Part shown: one piece after another, positions 22,201 through 33,958 of the stretch | Numbering within the stretch: the first letter of the stretch is position 1 | How the letters are laid out: each line of letters opens with the position of its first letter | Origin: Saussurea involucrata | Taxonomy: Eukaryota > Streptophyta > Magnoliopsida > Asterales > Asteraceae | Direction: 5' to 3' | Length of the DNA: 64,000 bases | Assembly: GCA_033807775.1 (NCBI GenBank) | Contig: CM066317.1 | Span: 39,993,870-40,057,869, forward strand | Translations under genes and position numbers: made by a program | The notes under the pieces: model-generated | What the model was told of the DNA's origin: nothing | What the model saw: only the letters and a program-made list of their open reading frames with translations | Databases searched by the model: none

Positions 22201-24033
22201 GATTTCGTGGTTTTTAGTGACGTATCGAAGATCGGCTTGGGTTGCGTACTCATGAAACGAGGTAAGGTGATCGCTTATGCCTCCCGGCAGTTAAAGGATC
22301 ACGAGACTCGTTATCCTACGCATGATTTAGAGTTGGCGGCGGTGGTTTTTGCCCTGAAGATTTGGCGACATTACCTGTATGGGACGAAGTGCCAGATCTT
22401 CACGGACCATAAGAGTTTATGTCATCTCTTTGATCAAAAAGAGTTGAATATGCGCCAAAGGAGATGGATCGAGTTGTTGACCGACTACGACTGTAAGATC
22501 GAATACCATCCGGGGAAAGCAAACGTGGTGGCGGACGCTTTGAGCCGTAAGGAACGAGGTGAGACCCCCAGGATTGTGGCTATGAGGGCTGAGGTCACAT
22601 TCAATCTGTTAGCCGAAATAAAGAAATGTCAGGTTGAAGCGCTCAAGACCAAAAATCTTAAGAAGGAGAGAATGTTAGGGCAAGCGTCCATGTTAGTGGA
22701 AGATAGTCGAGGGGTGAAATGTCTGAATGGGAGAATCTGGGTTCCAAAACTCGGAGAGCTCCGAAAGCTGATTCTGGAAGAAGCTCACAAATCGAAGTAC
22801 ACGATCCACCCCGGAACTAACAAGATGTACGGAGACCTGCGACGAGACTACTGGTGGCCTGGATTGAAGAAAGACGTGGCCCATCTTGTAGAGACCTGTA
22901 TGACGTGTTCGCGTGTAAAGATCGAACATCAAAGATCGTACGGGAAGCTTCAGTCGTTAGAGATACCAATGTGGAAGTGGGACCAGATCACGATGGAGTT
23001 CGTGACCCATTTGCCTATAACTCCAAAGGGTTATGACGCCATTTGGGTGGTCGTGGATCGACTCACAAAGTCGGCGCACTTCCTACCTATACGAGAGTCT
23101 TACTCTTTGGAGCAGTTAGAAAAGTTGTACATTGACGAGATTGTAACCCGCCACGGGGTACCCTCGTCAATTGTATCAGACCGCGATAGCAGATTTACCT
23201 CTACGTTTTGGAAGAGCTTCCAAAGAGAAATGGGTTCGCAGATCAAGATGAGTACCGCTTATCATCCTCAGACCGACGGTCAGAGTGAGCGAACGATCCA
23301 AACGTTAGAAGACATGCTAAGAGCGTGTGCTTTGGATTTTCAAGGCTCGTGGGAAAGGCACCTACCGCTAATCGAGTTTGCTTATAATAATAGCTATCAC
23401 TCGAGCATCAAGGCAGCGCCGTTTGAGGCACTTTACGGTAGAAAGTGTCGGACACCGTTGTGTTGGAACGAAGTCGGAGAGAGACAGTTAGCAGGGCCAG
23501 AAATTGTACAACTGACTTCGGATAAGATAGTCCAAGTGCGTGAAAGACTGAAGGTCGCCCGTGACCGACAGAAAAGCTATGCAGATAAGAGGCGGAAAGA
23601 CATTGAATTCCAAGTCGGGGATCATGTTCTACTAAAGGTGTCTCCGTGGAAGGGTGTGGTACGATTTGAAAAGCGTAGGAAGTTAAGCCCACGTTACATC
23701 GGACCGTTTGAGATTACTGAGCGAATTGGAGAAGTGGCGTATAGGTTGGACCTACCAGAGGAATTGGGCAGTATTCATAATGCGTTTCATGTGTCTAATC
23801 TAAGGAAATGTCTAGCCGACGTGACTAAAGTTGTGCCATTGCATGACATTAAAGTGGACGAGAGGTTGAACTTTGTAGAGGAACCTGAAGCAATCACGGA
23901 TGTTAAGGTAAGGAAGTCGCGGAACAAGGAGACTAAGCTAGTTAAGGTGCAATGGCGACACCACAAGGGTCCGGAGGCGACCAGGGAGTTAGAGTCGGAG
24001 ATGAAAGCTAGATACCCGCATCTTTTCCAATGA
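19231..24033 (+). pseudogene. Family B gag-pol polyprotein, one in-frame stop
   Basis: I take the start as the ATG at 19231 (MAGRTLRSRS). Gag has an Arg/Gly-rich N-terminus, a capsid region interrupted by TAG at 20041-20043 (codon 271), and two CCHC knuckles near 20480-20582. Protease has DSGA at about 20768. RT has FIDD near 21773. RNase H follows near 22210-22540. Integrase has an HHCC finger (about 22790-22925) and a D(35)E pair at 23179 and 23287, but the expected first Asp is Glu (22996-22998). The chromodomain tail ends YPHLF; its usual Trp is Arg at 23983-23985. Apart from the stop, the frame is continuous for about 1600 codons. The mRNA would encode the particle and the enzymes for copying and integration. 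Confidence 0.92.
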
Positions 24034-24058
24034 GGAATTCCGGGGACGGAATTCTTTT

Positions 24059-24070
24059 AAGGGGGGAGTG
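24059..24070 (+). other. Polypurine tract of family B
   Basis: AAGGGGGGAGTG lies just before the 3' LTR start at 24072. Confidence 0.75.
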
Positions 24071-24071
24071 T

Positions 24072-25706
24072 TGTAACAACCCAATATTCTAGTGAGTTTT
24101 AAATTTGGTGGTCAAAGTAAAATAAATGGAAGTTAACTTGAGGGACTAGATTGTAAATTTATGAAGTGTATAAAAAGACTCCAATCCCTAGGGCAGCCCC
24201 CATTTTTGCTGAAATCAGTATTTTGTGTGGGAGTGCTCTTGGTTGGCGGCTAGGAAGAAGGGAAGAGAGAAAGGAAGAAGGTTTGAGAAGAAATCAAGAG
24301 AGAAAGGAGGAATCAAACTAGAATCTGCAAGGTAATGTATCCTAATTCGTTCATCTGATTAGATTAATGCTTCTCCTTCCTATTATTATGAATTCTTAGG
24401 ACTGAGGTGGGTGATTACTTGAGTTTTCACCATTTTTCCCTTAAAATGAAGTTTTATGGGTTTTGTCATTTGGAATCGTTTTTAAGAGATTAAAGTGGGA
24501 TTAATTGGGTGTTTGGGGTTGGTGGATGAACCCTTATGGTTATCTAATCAAGCAAATGGCTAAAATCGGGTTAGAAATCACTTTTAAGAAGTTTATTTTC
24601 GGACAGCAGTCGTATCCGGACACCTTCAGTTCTTGATGATATGGTGTTTTCCGGATACGGATGCTAGTGTCCGGGTAAAGCTCCATGGTAGTTTCCGGGT
24701 GGGGGTTTATCCGGACTAGTATGGTATCCGGACTAGTATGGTATCCGGACTAGTATGGTATCCGGACTAGCATGGTATCCGGACAAGTGTAGTATCCGGA
24801 CAAGTGTGGTATCCGGACAAGTCAGTACCCGGAAACCATGTGCTAGACAGTAGGTTGAGCCGTTTTATCTGATGAGGATCTATTTCCCTTAGGTGTTCGA
24901 TTGGTTTAGCTGGGAAGAGTTTAAGAAGTGCGTTCTACGATAATCAAAGGTGAGTTCTCTCACTCTTTTTTTATGACGTACCATTTTTACTGAATATGGT
25001 TTCTTTATCGAGCATGAATTGATTTATAAAGATCATGCATGCTTCCATGATTTACATGTTTACCCACAACACGAAAGATGTTTTATGTTTTCATGAATAT
25101 GGTTTCAACGTATGTGTATGCTATGTGGAGTCGGTTGCACGGTGGGGACGGGGTACCTTGGGATCTTTGATCCCTTGGGCATATGGAGGTTAGCTTGTGG
25201 GTTGGAATTTGTTTTCTCCTACATGAAGGAACGGGGAGTCCATTTGGATTCCGGCGTAGACGAGAGGGTGTCTGTTAGGCCCCGATCGGAGTAGCTTATG
25301 CAATCCCCTGAACCCCGTGTTTAAGCTTGGATGATGTTATGAGAAAGATGTGAAAGTATTTTCTTTATGAAATAATCTTTTTACTGTGATAAATGCTTAT
25401 GGAGGGAATTCACTAGACCTTTTGGTCTAACCCTCGCTTTTTCAAAAACTAAACCATTTTCAGGTAAGCGCACTATGGGTTCTTCTAGTAAGAACTAGGA
25501 GTGACTGCAAGGAGGATTTGGAGACTAGAGCGACTCCAGAGTTTTGGATTCTAATGACTATAGATGTAGCTCTCGGCTGTGGATTTTAGACTTCCGTTGT
25601 CAAATTTTGTTTAGTAGAGAAGAACTAATATTCATGGACTAGTTTAATTATGTAATTTGAATGCTTATTTTTGGTTGAATGCATGTTATGTTTTTGGGAC
25701 GTTACA
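24072..25706 (+). mobile_element. Family B 3' LTR
   Basis: 1635 bp and highly similar to 17345-18937. It keeps a donor-like CAAAG/GTGAGTTC near 24950 that the 5' LTR has lost. The hairpin is at 25414-25429, with an acceptor-like TTTTCAG/G downstream. Confidence 0.92.
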
Positions 25707-25983
25707 AAGTATACACCAAATATTGAGTTCGCTTTACAAGTAATATAATGGTAAGGACCAAATATCGTATCCACGGGGATTGAATTACTAAGAATCGGAG
25801 ACTTCTACGAACTTTCGGTGCAAAGTTAAGAGTTTTAATAATTTGTTTGAGTTGGTTTTGAACGGGATATTAATTGTTAAATTAACGAGATAATTAAAAA
25901 GCGGGTACGGGTGTAAGTTTTCCCCGAGAGTATATACTTAGTAACATAAATGGTCAATAAAACTGGTCACAAGGTTATCCCAC
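25707..25983. other. Unassigned repeat fragment
   Basis: Probably the continuation of the family B target. It contains ATCGTATCCACGGGGATTG, a phrase I associate with plant LTR ends, but I cannot name the family. Confidence 0.3.
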
Positions 25984-26874
25984 GGAGGGGTTGAATTTGA
26001 GTCTCCACGGGGCAATAGATCTGGAGTGGTTGAGCTCGATATGTCATATGAGTATAGTCCATGTATTTGCTTTATTACATAGATATGTGACCTACTTTTG
26101 TGTTCCGTCACGTGCAATGTAATCGGGTCTCCCCCGTCACCGAAAGGTGTTGCTTTGGGTACTTATTTTTATTCATGTTGTCGGTGACGTATTATATTTA
26201 TATAGATTGTTTTCCATGAGATACGAATTGTGGTTTATGCCTCATCCGTGTTTGGGATGTTTTTAATAATAGCGATTTATTCATGATTTCAATCATTTTG
26301 GAAATCAAGTACTATTTCGCTTTTTCAAGTGGGTTTTGGGATGAGTCCATTTTGAGAATCGTTTTATATTAGAGCTTTCAGCACGGGATTTGTGTGCGTT
26401 GGAAAATGGGTGATTTGCATCTAAAGTAAATTCTTTTGAACTCATGATTTAAATTGCACCTCTCTCGTTTTACGAATTATATAACCATGATAAAACTCTT
26501 GAACTCACTAGGCGTTAGCCTAACCTTTTTTATTTGTTGGCACCTTTTTTATTTGTCGTCATGTGCAACAGGTTCAGGTTGGGAATAGCTTTAGCGACAC
26601 TGTGAAAAGATGAGTTCTAGTAGTGTGCTGGAGAAGTGAATTGCTTAGTGAAGTCTTCCGCACTTATTTTGGGATTAGCAACTTGTACTTGTGTTAAGTG
26701 ACACCCGACTTTATTTGGTCACATAGTATGACTTGAGTTATTAATTGTGAGAGTTGTTATATTTTTAATTTTGAGGTATTTCCAGGGATGGTTTGTAGAA
26801 AGGATTCTTATCCTCATTTGGTGATTTTATCGAAATTTTAGTCAGTGGCTCTTTCCAAATTTGAGGGTGTTATA
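25984..26874 (+). mobile_element. Family C left LTR, truncated
   Basis: Aligns nearly base for base with about 32734-33603 and ends GGGTGTTATA. It carries the hairpin TAGGC-GTTA-GCCTA at 26509-26522 and AACAG/GTTCAG acceptor-like sites downstream. It lacks the first roughly 2.5 kb of the LTR. Confidence 0.8.
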
Positions 26875-29800
26875 AGTTGGTATTAGAGCATAAGTTTGAG
26901 AGATTTATGTGTTGATTTTGGATACCTAGACTCAAACTAGCGTTCTTTTAAGTGGATGTGAGCGGATTTGCACCATTAAGCACTTTAAGATAAGATGTTT
27001 TGAGGTTGAGGAAGTCACTAGAAACGGGAATCTCATCTAGAGTAGCAAGGATGATCATGTACGGTACGTTCATGTTTGCACCTGGCCATTGTTTTAGTAA
27101 ACCTACAAGTTACATGTGAGTACTTGGACTACTTTGATATGATGACCATTGGGGTAGCGAAGAAGTTTCTAAGAGAGTAACCGTTAGAAGAGGTTAATGA
27201 TTTTAGCATTTGTCATTTGGAGCGACAATAGGCATGATCAATGCAGTAGGTGGACCGTTTTGGGTCGAAATTGTTGGTTAGATTAGAACCATATGCATAT
27301 GGAATCGACCATATTCCGGGAGAAATTGTAAGGTGAACCGATGAAATCTTCGATGATTGCCTTAAGATGTTGAACATCCAGATGACGATAGTGTGACCGG
27401 AGGAATATGAGGAGTGTCGTTTTGAGATGTTGAGTGTCGAATAAATTCATGCACGAAATTTATTTTAAAAATAAAAATAAATTGCATCAATTGTTTCTTG
27501 CGTTTCAAATTGTCATGTGGGTGTATTACGAAATCTTGGAAAAACGTTTAGCACATACAAGATTTTAAACCATGATTTTAAACATGCATAGAATTATTTT
27601 ATTGCAGGTGATTGCGAACTTTGTCAAGATTTTCTTTGTTGACCAACACTACTTTCGGATACTGTGATATCCATGTTTTAAAGTTGTTTAGGGTCTTGGA
27701 CAAGTAATCGCGATTTATGGCCTTAACATTGGATCTCCTCCACATATGTTAAGGTTTTGGATGAAGGGTTACCTTCCATCATTTTGGTGTTTGAGTTTTA
27801 TTGAGAATTTTATTCCATGCAACTTTTATTGAGAAATGTTACTTTATGTCGTATTGCAACAAAAAGGGAAAATTTTGAAATTTTGATATTGTATGATTTC
27901 TCTGTTGAGTTTTGTGTTAATACATTTCATCACACATTATTTGGCGTGCGAATCAATTTATACTTTTGGCGTGAGTAAGCGTATAAGAGTACCATGACAA
28001 TTTATCTCAATGCTTTGTTTTGTGCATTTTTGGTTGTAGTTACCATCGCTATTGGTTCACACATATGCATTATATTGATTATTGGTATGCAAGGCATTAT
28101 AGCCACCACTTTTGGAATAAAGATGCATATTGTCTGTACAACTTGAAATTTGAAGCCAATAAAAATTTGTTATGTTACGACCAAATTGCATGCGCTTATC
28201 GTTTTGCTAAGTTTTAAGAAGATAAACTGATGCTTGTGGTTCTTGTTAGGAAATCTCATCCCACGTCATTTTATAGTTAAATGGGAAAATTTTGGAACTC
28301 GATTACGTGAAGTTTCTCTTTTAAGTTTTGTATAAACAACCTATTGCACACTATTTTAATGCAGGAAAACTACTCGACGTGCATGGTATAAGTAGATGCA
28401 TGCTAGAACCATAACCGTTCATTTTAAGAGTTCACCTAGCATATTTTGCGTCATCATTATTAGCTTGATTTGTGATCAAGTAGTTTTCAAATTGATTTTT
28501 TTATATGTGTGACAAGTGTGTATTCTGTACACAACTACGGAGTAAACGGTAACAGATTTTTACACGCAAGAGTAATTATTATAAAGATTTTGCATTGAAA
28601 ATTCTTATAAATTATGTTGGATTGGCATACTTGCCGAGTCCTGCACTCGAAACCTTGAACTCGTTAGGGCCTTAAATGTTAAGAAACTCTCGTTAAGAGT
28701 GGGGACTCAAAGGGCCTTGGAAGTGGAAGTGTTGGGTAGTCCAACTTGTGATAGTACCATAATCCGAGTGGTACCGCTTGTTAAGTCAGTGTACTTTTGA
28801 TTTTAAGGTATTAGACTTATGAGTTATTCAGCTGTTTAAGTAGTGATCTTTCCATTTCAGTAAATCTTTTGGCTAAGGCTTTGTGTGGTTGTTTGCACAT
28901 AATTGGAATTGAATTGATGAATCATTTTATAAACATCCTATTAAGCGTTAGTATTGCTCCCTCTTGATTGGCCTTCGGTAATTAAGAAAGTTTTGGAATT
29001 CGTCATTTGAATTGTATAGTTTGGTATTCTAGTTCCAGTATCAGTATGGTCCAAATCTGATTTCTACTCATTGTTGCTTCTTCCTTACTCCTACCTGTGG
29101 CCATTGATAAGGGATGACTCCTAGTATTATTTAATTGCTTTAATATCATTTGTAATCTTTTGTAATTATTAGTTGTTTTTGCTCCTCTATATTATGGCTA
29201 TGAAGCCTTGGTTGTTCCGATTGAACGTAATGAATATTAACATTTTGTAATGAATGTTAACTTCTTGTAATGAATATTAACATTCTGTAATGAATGTTAA
29301 CTTCTTGTAATGAATGTTAACTTCTTGTAATTAATGTTAACTTCTTGTAATGAATACTAACATCCTGCAAAGAATATTAACTTTTTGTAAGGAATATTAT
29401 TCTTCTTCTCATATATTTCTTTAGCTTTTGAGGTCGATGACTCTTTTGGGGTTTGGATTTTCATCCGTGTTGAATTCCTTGAGAAGTTTGGAAAGCAAAC
29501 AATCACTCTACGGATATTTGATTTTGGTAATTAGTGATTGATGATTGAAATCATTTTAACCTGCTAAGGATTTCAGTTTTAGATGAACCATGTTGAGGCG
29601 TGCCCTGTTGCGATTTAGTGTACTTGTGCATATTTCCCGTGAATTCTAAGAAACCATTGCAATATAAGTGGTATAATAAGGAGTCAAGATTTTTGGTAAT
29701 TAGCCGTTGATTATCGAGATATCTTTTGACGTGCTAGCGATTTTATGTTGAATGATCAATGTTGGGTTGAGTTGGAGATTTGTGAAAGGATTGAATTTTG

Positions 29801-30238
29801 GATAGCTTGCTTTCTGAAGGATACTATGATACATTCTTGAACGGTACATTGGGCCAACGTCATGATTTATTGATTCGGGAACTTTAGGGACACTTGTAGT
29901 TGGCATGCATAGTATCAGTTTGGGGTTGTTAAAAAATATAAGAGTGACTTCTCAGCTCGGAAACACTTAGGAAGTGATTGACTGATGTCATAGACCATTC
30001 TTGAAGTAGCACGAGTCACTGAAGGTTGGGAGACAACCGAGACCGTACTATTGGAGATTGCTCAACAATGTTCGATGTCTACACCCGTGTTTTGATATTG
30101 GAGGAACTTTTGGGTCGAATTGTTTAAGTCAAAGGAGGATAGAACTGTTGAGAGTCGAGCGATCCGTTGTGAGCAACATTTGAGTTATGGATTGGCACTA
30201 GATTTCGAGGACGAAATCATTCCAAGGTTGTGAGGATT
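26875..30238 (+). other. Family C internal region without coding capacity
   Basis: 3364 bp. PBS-like TGGTATTAGAGC at 26878-26889. No zinc knuckle, protease, RT or integrase motif in any frame I checked. Parts near 27650-27860 resemble the middle of LTR C' (about 2685-2880), and CTTGAACTCGTTAGGGCC near 28655 looks like a decayed LTR hairpin, so a diverged LTR fragment may be nested here. A 20-bp minisatellite lies at 29227-29398. Confidence 0.5.
29227..29398 (+). repeat. 20-bp minisatellite
   Basis: About 8.5 copies of GTAATGAATNTTAACNTNTT, with two alternating variants (ATATTAACATTC and ATGTTAACTTCT). Confidence 0.85.
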
Positions 30239-30386
30239 GTAACACCCGGATTTTTTGGTACGTTTATTTTCGGGTTTTATAAAAATAAGTATCCTAGATA
30301 TAACCCTTAGATTAGATCTTGAATGATTTGTGTTTGGGTATGTTTTTATGAAAGAAAAAAATAAAATCTGAATATATATATATATA

Positions 30387-30643
30387 GGGAGAGGTTCAAA
30401 AGAGAATTGCAAATATTTAGAGAAATAGAGAAGTGATCTTGGTCATTTATTCGGTCAACATTGAACCCAGCCCGTGTTTTTTGTAAAAGTTACGAAATTG
30501 CCCTTCTATTTTTGGAATAGCCGCAACTTTTGACCAGTCAAAGCCGCAACTTTTGACCAATTATAACCGATCTTGACCGAATAAATGGCCAAGATCACTT
30601 CTCTATTTCTCTAAATATTTACACTTCTCTTTTGAACCTATGG

Positions 30644-30644
<1 letters not shown>
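30387..30644. mobile_element. Palindromic MITE 1 in a TA tract
   Basis: About 258 bp. The arms share AGGTTCAAAAGAGAA and ATATTTAGAGAAATAGAGAA in inverted orientation, with nearly complete pairing for about 90 bases. TA repeats on both sides fit a TA target. No coding capacity. Confidence 0.65.
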
Positions 30645-30678
<34 letters not shown>

Positions 30679-30680
<2 letters not shown>

Positions 30681-31059
30681 CTGGGTATCAAATACAAACC
30701 AGTTAGTTTGTACAAACTCGTACAAACCATACCTAGCTTCATGATTTTGTAAATTTGGCTTCATGAATATATATATATATATATTTTGGATTCATGAATA
30801 TATAATTTGGCTTCATGAATATATCATTTGCCATTTTTAACTAATTTTTTTACAAAAATACCCTAAAATGCCCTTATTTTTGTAAAAAAATTAGTTAAAA
30901 ATGCCAAATGATATATTCATGAAGCCAAATTATATATTCATGAAGCCAATATATATATATATATATATATATTCATGAAGCCAAATTTACAAAATCATGA
31001 AGCTAGGTATGGTTTGTACGAGTTTGTACAAACTAACTGGTTTGTACCCGATACCACCC
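30679..31059. mobile_element. Palindromic MITE 2 in a TA tract
   Basis: About 381 bp, almost a perfect inverted repeat of about 180 bases per arm around a short centre near 30860. Shared landmarks are ACAAACCAGTTAGTTTGTAC and CTTCATGATTTTGTAAATTT. Flanked by long TA runs. Would fold into a long hairpin. Confidence 0.75.
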
Positions 31060-31972
31060 ATATATATATATATATATATACATATATATATTACCTAATA
31101 TATCTCACGTAACTCCCTCTCATCTATCTTTTCATATTAATTTCTTAACTCTCTCTCTTTCTCTCTTTCTCCTTTTTCTTTATTGCACGTAAGAAATCCC
31201 TCCAAGCACTTCTTATCTCCTTTTTCTTTTGACCCACATTTACTCCATCTCTCTCATTCTTATTATGAATTCATCTCTCCCTCTTTGACTCTCTCATACT
31301 CTCGGTCATTACCACCATCATATTTACTCTCTTTTAATTTTGAAACCAATCACAATTAAGTCTCAACATTGAAGATTTTAGGGTAACATTTAAGAGAGTG
31401 AGGATCCAACATTCAAGGGTTGGGTGTATAAAGCTTCAAGATCTCATCTTCCTCAACCCTCTCCTCGCCATTGTTGAATTGAGTTTTAGGATTTCCTGCA
31501 AATCTATTTGTAAGTCCATCTTAGCCTTCTAAAACTTTATTCTTGTTAAAACCTTTCATTTTAACCTTCTATAACATCTCTCTTAATGTATCTCTCATAT
31601 TATGAGTTTTGACCTATTTTGGGTATTTTGGGAGATTTGAGATTTTGACAAAGATTTGTGTGAATCTGATTTTGGGAGTTACTTTTGGTGTGTTTTAGGT
31701 TTGTTTGTAACCTAGATAAGGTTTCTAGTGATGGATGTTTATGGATCTAAAGCTTACACCAAAGGAAGCTCAAGATTTGGGGTAAAATCTAGATTTAGCC
31801 TAAATCTAGCAAGGTGAGTTCAAGTTGATTTGTGAAAACGTTTTACATGCCAAAAATGTTATTTTCCAAGCATTTATGTGTTTTACATGAAATTATCAAT
31901 TGTTGAGTTATTTGGTGGGTTTTGGTCATTTGAAGTATTCAACTTTATAAACAATGTAAGATACCCATATTT

Positions 31973-31989
31973 GGGGGGGGGGGGGGGGG
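31973..31989 (+). repeat. Homopolymer of 17 G
   Basis: An uninterrupted G run inside LTR C. It is able to form a G-quadruplex and is prone to length error. Confidence 0.9.
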
Positions 31990-32504
31990 TTGGTATTTTG
32001 GCGAATAAAGCATGAGTGAAAATGTTTTGATGATTTATTTTATAAATGGAGTCTACTTGATAAGAAAATGCATTTTAGTGTGTGTTTTGGAAAAGTATAG
32101 ATAGTACGTTATGCGACATTTGAAACGCAACGGTGTGAGTTCCTTAGAAAAGAGGGTTATCCTAAACCAATGTCTTATTTCGGGCTTTCATGGATTTGAA
32201 ATATTTATTGACAAAAGTATGTGTTGTTACGTTAATCCCATTTTATGACTTTTCACGATTGACCTTTTGGGGTAGTCGAGCTTATGGTTCGGTAATTGAT
32301 TTCGTTGAGTCTTGGGGACATTTGTCCCGTTTTGATGGCTCAAAGTCGAATTTTGGTCATGATTTATGGTTATTTGAGAATTACATGTTTTGAATGCGCT
32401 AGTTCATTCGTTTGGAGTCATGTAATGTTTTAGACCTTATTGCTATGGATCCATAGGCACTTGAGTTTTATGTACAATGTTGGGACGCTAGTTTTCCATA
32501 TTGT

Positions 32505-32700
32505 AGCACGGAATAGGCATCGAGTTTCATGGTAAGTAAGATGTGGGCCTATATGGTCGAGCATTGTTCCATGAGCAGTAAGGTGTAATTCCAATGTACT
32601 TGGCACAGGATAGGCATCGTGTTTCATGGTAAGTAAGATGTGGGCCTATATGATCGGGCATTGTCCCATGAGTAGTAAGGTGTAATCCCAATGTGCTTGT
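32505..32700 (+). repeat. 98-bp tandem duplication in LTR C
   Basis: Two copies of a unit that starts GGAATAGGCAT or GGATAGGCAT and ends GTAATTCC or GTAATCCC. The arm variants stay complementary within each copy (GGAAT with ATTCC; GGAT with ATCC), as in LTR A but with a longer loop. Confidence 0.7.
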
Positions 32701-33603
32701 ACGTTTGTGTGGACTTGGATATCTCAATGTATAGACCTGGAGGGGTTGAATTTGACTCTCCACGGGCAATAGATCTGGAGTGGTTGAGCTCGATATGTCA
32801 TATGAGTATAGTCCATGTATTTTCTTTATTACATAAATATGTGACCTACTTTTGTGTTCTGTCACGTGCAATGTAATCGGGTCTCCCCCGTCACCGAAAG
32901 GTGTTGCTTTGGGTACTTATTTTTATTCATGTTTTTGGTGAGGTATTATATTTATATAGATTGTTTTCCATGAGATACGAATTGTGGTTTATGCCTCATC
33001 CGTGTTTGGGATGTTTTGAATAATAGCGATTTATTCATGATTTCAATCATTTTAGAAATCAAGTACTATTTCACTTTTTCAAGTGGGTTTTGGGATGAGT
33101 CCATTTTGAGAATCGTTTTATATTAGAGCTTTCAGCACGGGATTTGTGTACGTTGGAAAATGGGTGATTTGCATCTAAAGTAAATTCTTTTGAACTGATG
33201 ATTTAAATTGCACCTCTCTCGTTTTACGAATTATATAACCATGATAAAACTCTTGAACTCACTAGGCGTTAGCCTAACCTTTTTTAATTGTCGGCATGTG
33301 CAACAGGTTCAGGTTGGGAATAGCTTTAGCGACACTGGATGAGTGCTAGTAGTGTGCTCGAGAAGTGAATTGTTTAGTGAAGTCTTCCGCACTTATTTTG
33401 GGATTAGCAACTTGTACTTGTGTTAAGTGACACCCGACTTTATTTGGTCACATAGTATGACTTGAGTTATTAATTGTGAGAGTTGTTATATTTTTAATTT
33501 TGAGGTATTTCCAAGGATGGTTTGTAGAAAGGATTCTTATCCTCATTTGGTGATTTTATCGAAATTTTAGTCAGTTGGTCTTTCCAAATTTGAGGGTGTT
33601 ACA

Positions 33604-33958
33604 ATATGATTGTGAATTGTGTGGAAAATGAATTGATCAAATAAATGATAGGTTCTTAGATTTATCATATCTTAAAGGTATGTGTTTGTATATGTGACAC
33701 TTAAATGCATTTATTGTGTTAGTGATCTTCATTCTTAGATTTATCATATTTTATTGTTGATCTTCATTTTATTGTGTTACTTCTCGTATTAGACTTAAGT
33801 GAGTCTTGGGGACTTTGGTCCAATGTAAATGACTCTATGTTTACTTTGAGATTATATGCGTTTGAGTCATAATTATTAATTGTTTACATGTGTTAAAGAT
33901 GTTGGACATTCTTTTGTGGGTCATGTAATTTTTTGACTATATTTGCATTGGATGCATA
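33604..33958 (+). mobile_element. Left part of a C'-type LTR
   Basis: The last roughly 180 bases align with LTR C near 32310-32450 (GAGTCTTGGGGAC and TCATGTAAT blocks). It ends GGATGCATA at the A2 LTR. Together with 2262-3515, which starts GCATA, it would rebuild a C' LTR around a family A insertion. The first 180 bases are AT-rich and unassigned. Confidence 0.5.

Larger units (their letters stand above)
17345..25706 (+). mobile_element. Family B: near-complete Tekay-type Ty3/gypsy retrotransposon
   Basis: 8362 bp in the order LTR (17345-18937), PBS, gag-pol, polypurine tract, LTR (24072-25706). Flanking bases are AACTA and AAGTA, a target duplication with one difference. The LTRs are very similar; the main differences are two short deletions of about 20-25 bp in the 5' copy. 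The pol order PR-RT-RH-IN-chromodomain places it among chromoviruses. One stop codon in gag and two changed key residues in pol suggest a recent but inactive copy. Confidence 0.93.
25984..33603 (+). mobile_element. Family C: non-coding gypsy-like LTR element (LARD-like)
   Basis: A 5'-truncated left LTR (25984-26874), an internal region (26875-30238) and a full right LTR (30239-33603). A PBS-like TGGTATTAGAGC follows the left LTR, and GAGGACGAAATC precedes the right LTR as in family A. The 3.4-kb internal region has no gag or pol frame I can recognise, so the element would be non-autonomous. The left LTR boundary is where homology to about 32734 begins. Confidence 0.7.
30239..33603 (+). mobile_element. 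Family C right LTR with nested MITEs
   Basis: 3365 bp, TGTAACACCC...GTGTTACA. Contains two palindromic MITEs (30387-30644, 30679-31059), a run of 17 G (31973-31989), a donor-like CAAG/GTGAGTTC at 31814, a 98-bp tandem duplication (about 32505-32700), the hairpin at 33263-33276 and an acceptor-like CAACAG ending at 33306. Confidence 0.8.

Noticed and set aside
29227..29398. CRISPR-like array
   Set aside because: Units are contiguous without unique spacers, and the context is a plant retroelement; it is a minisatellite.
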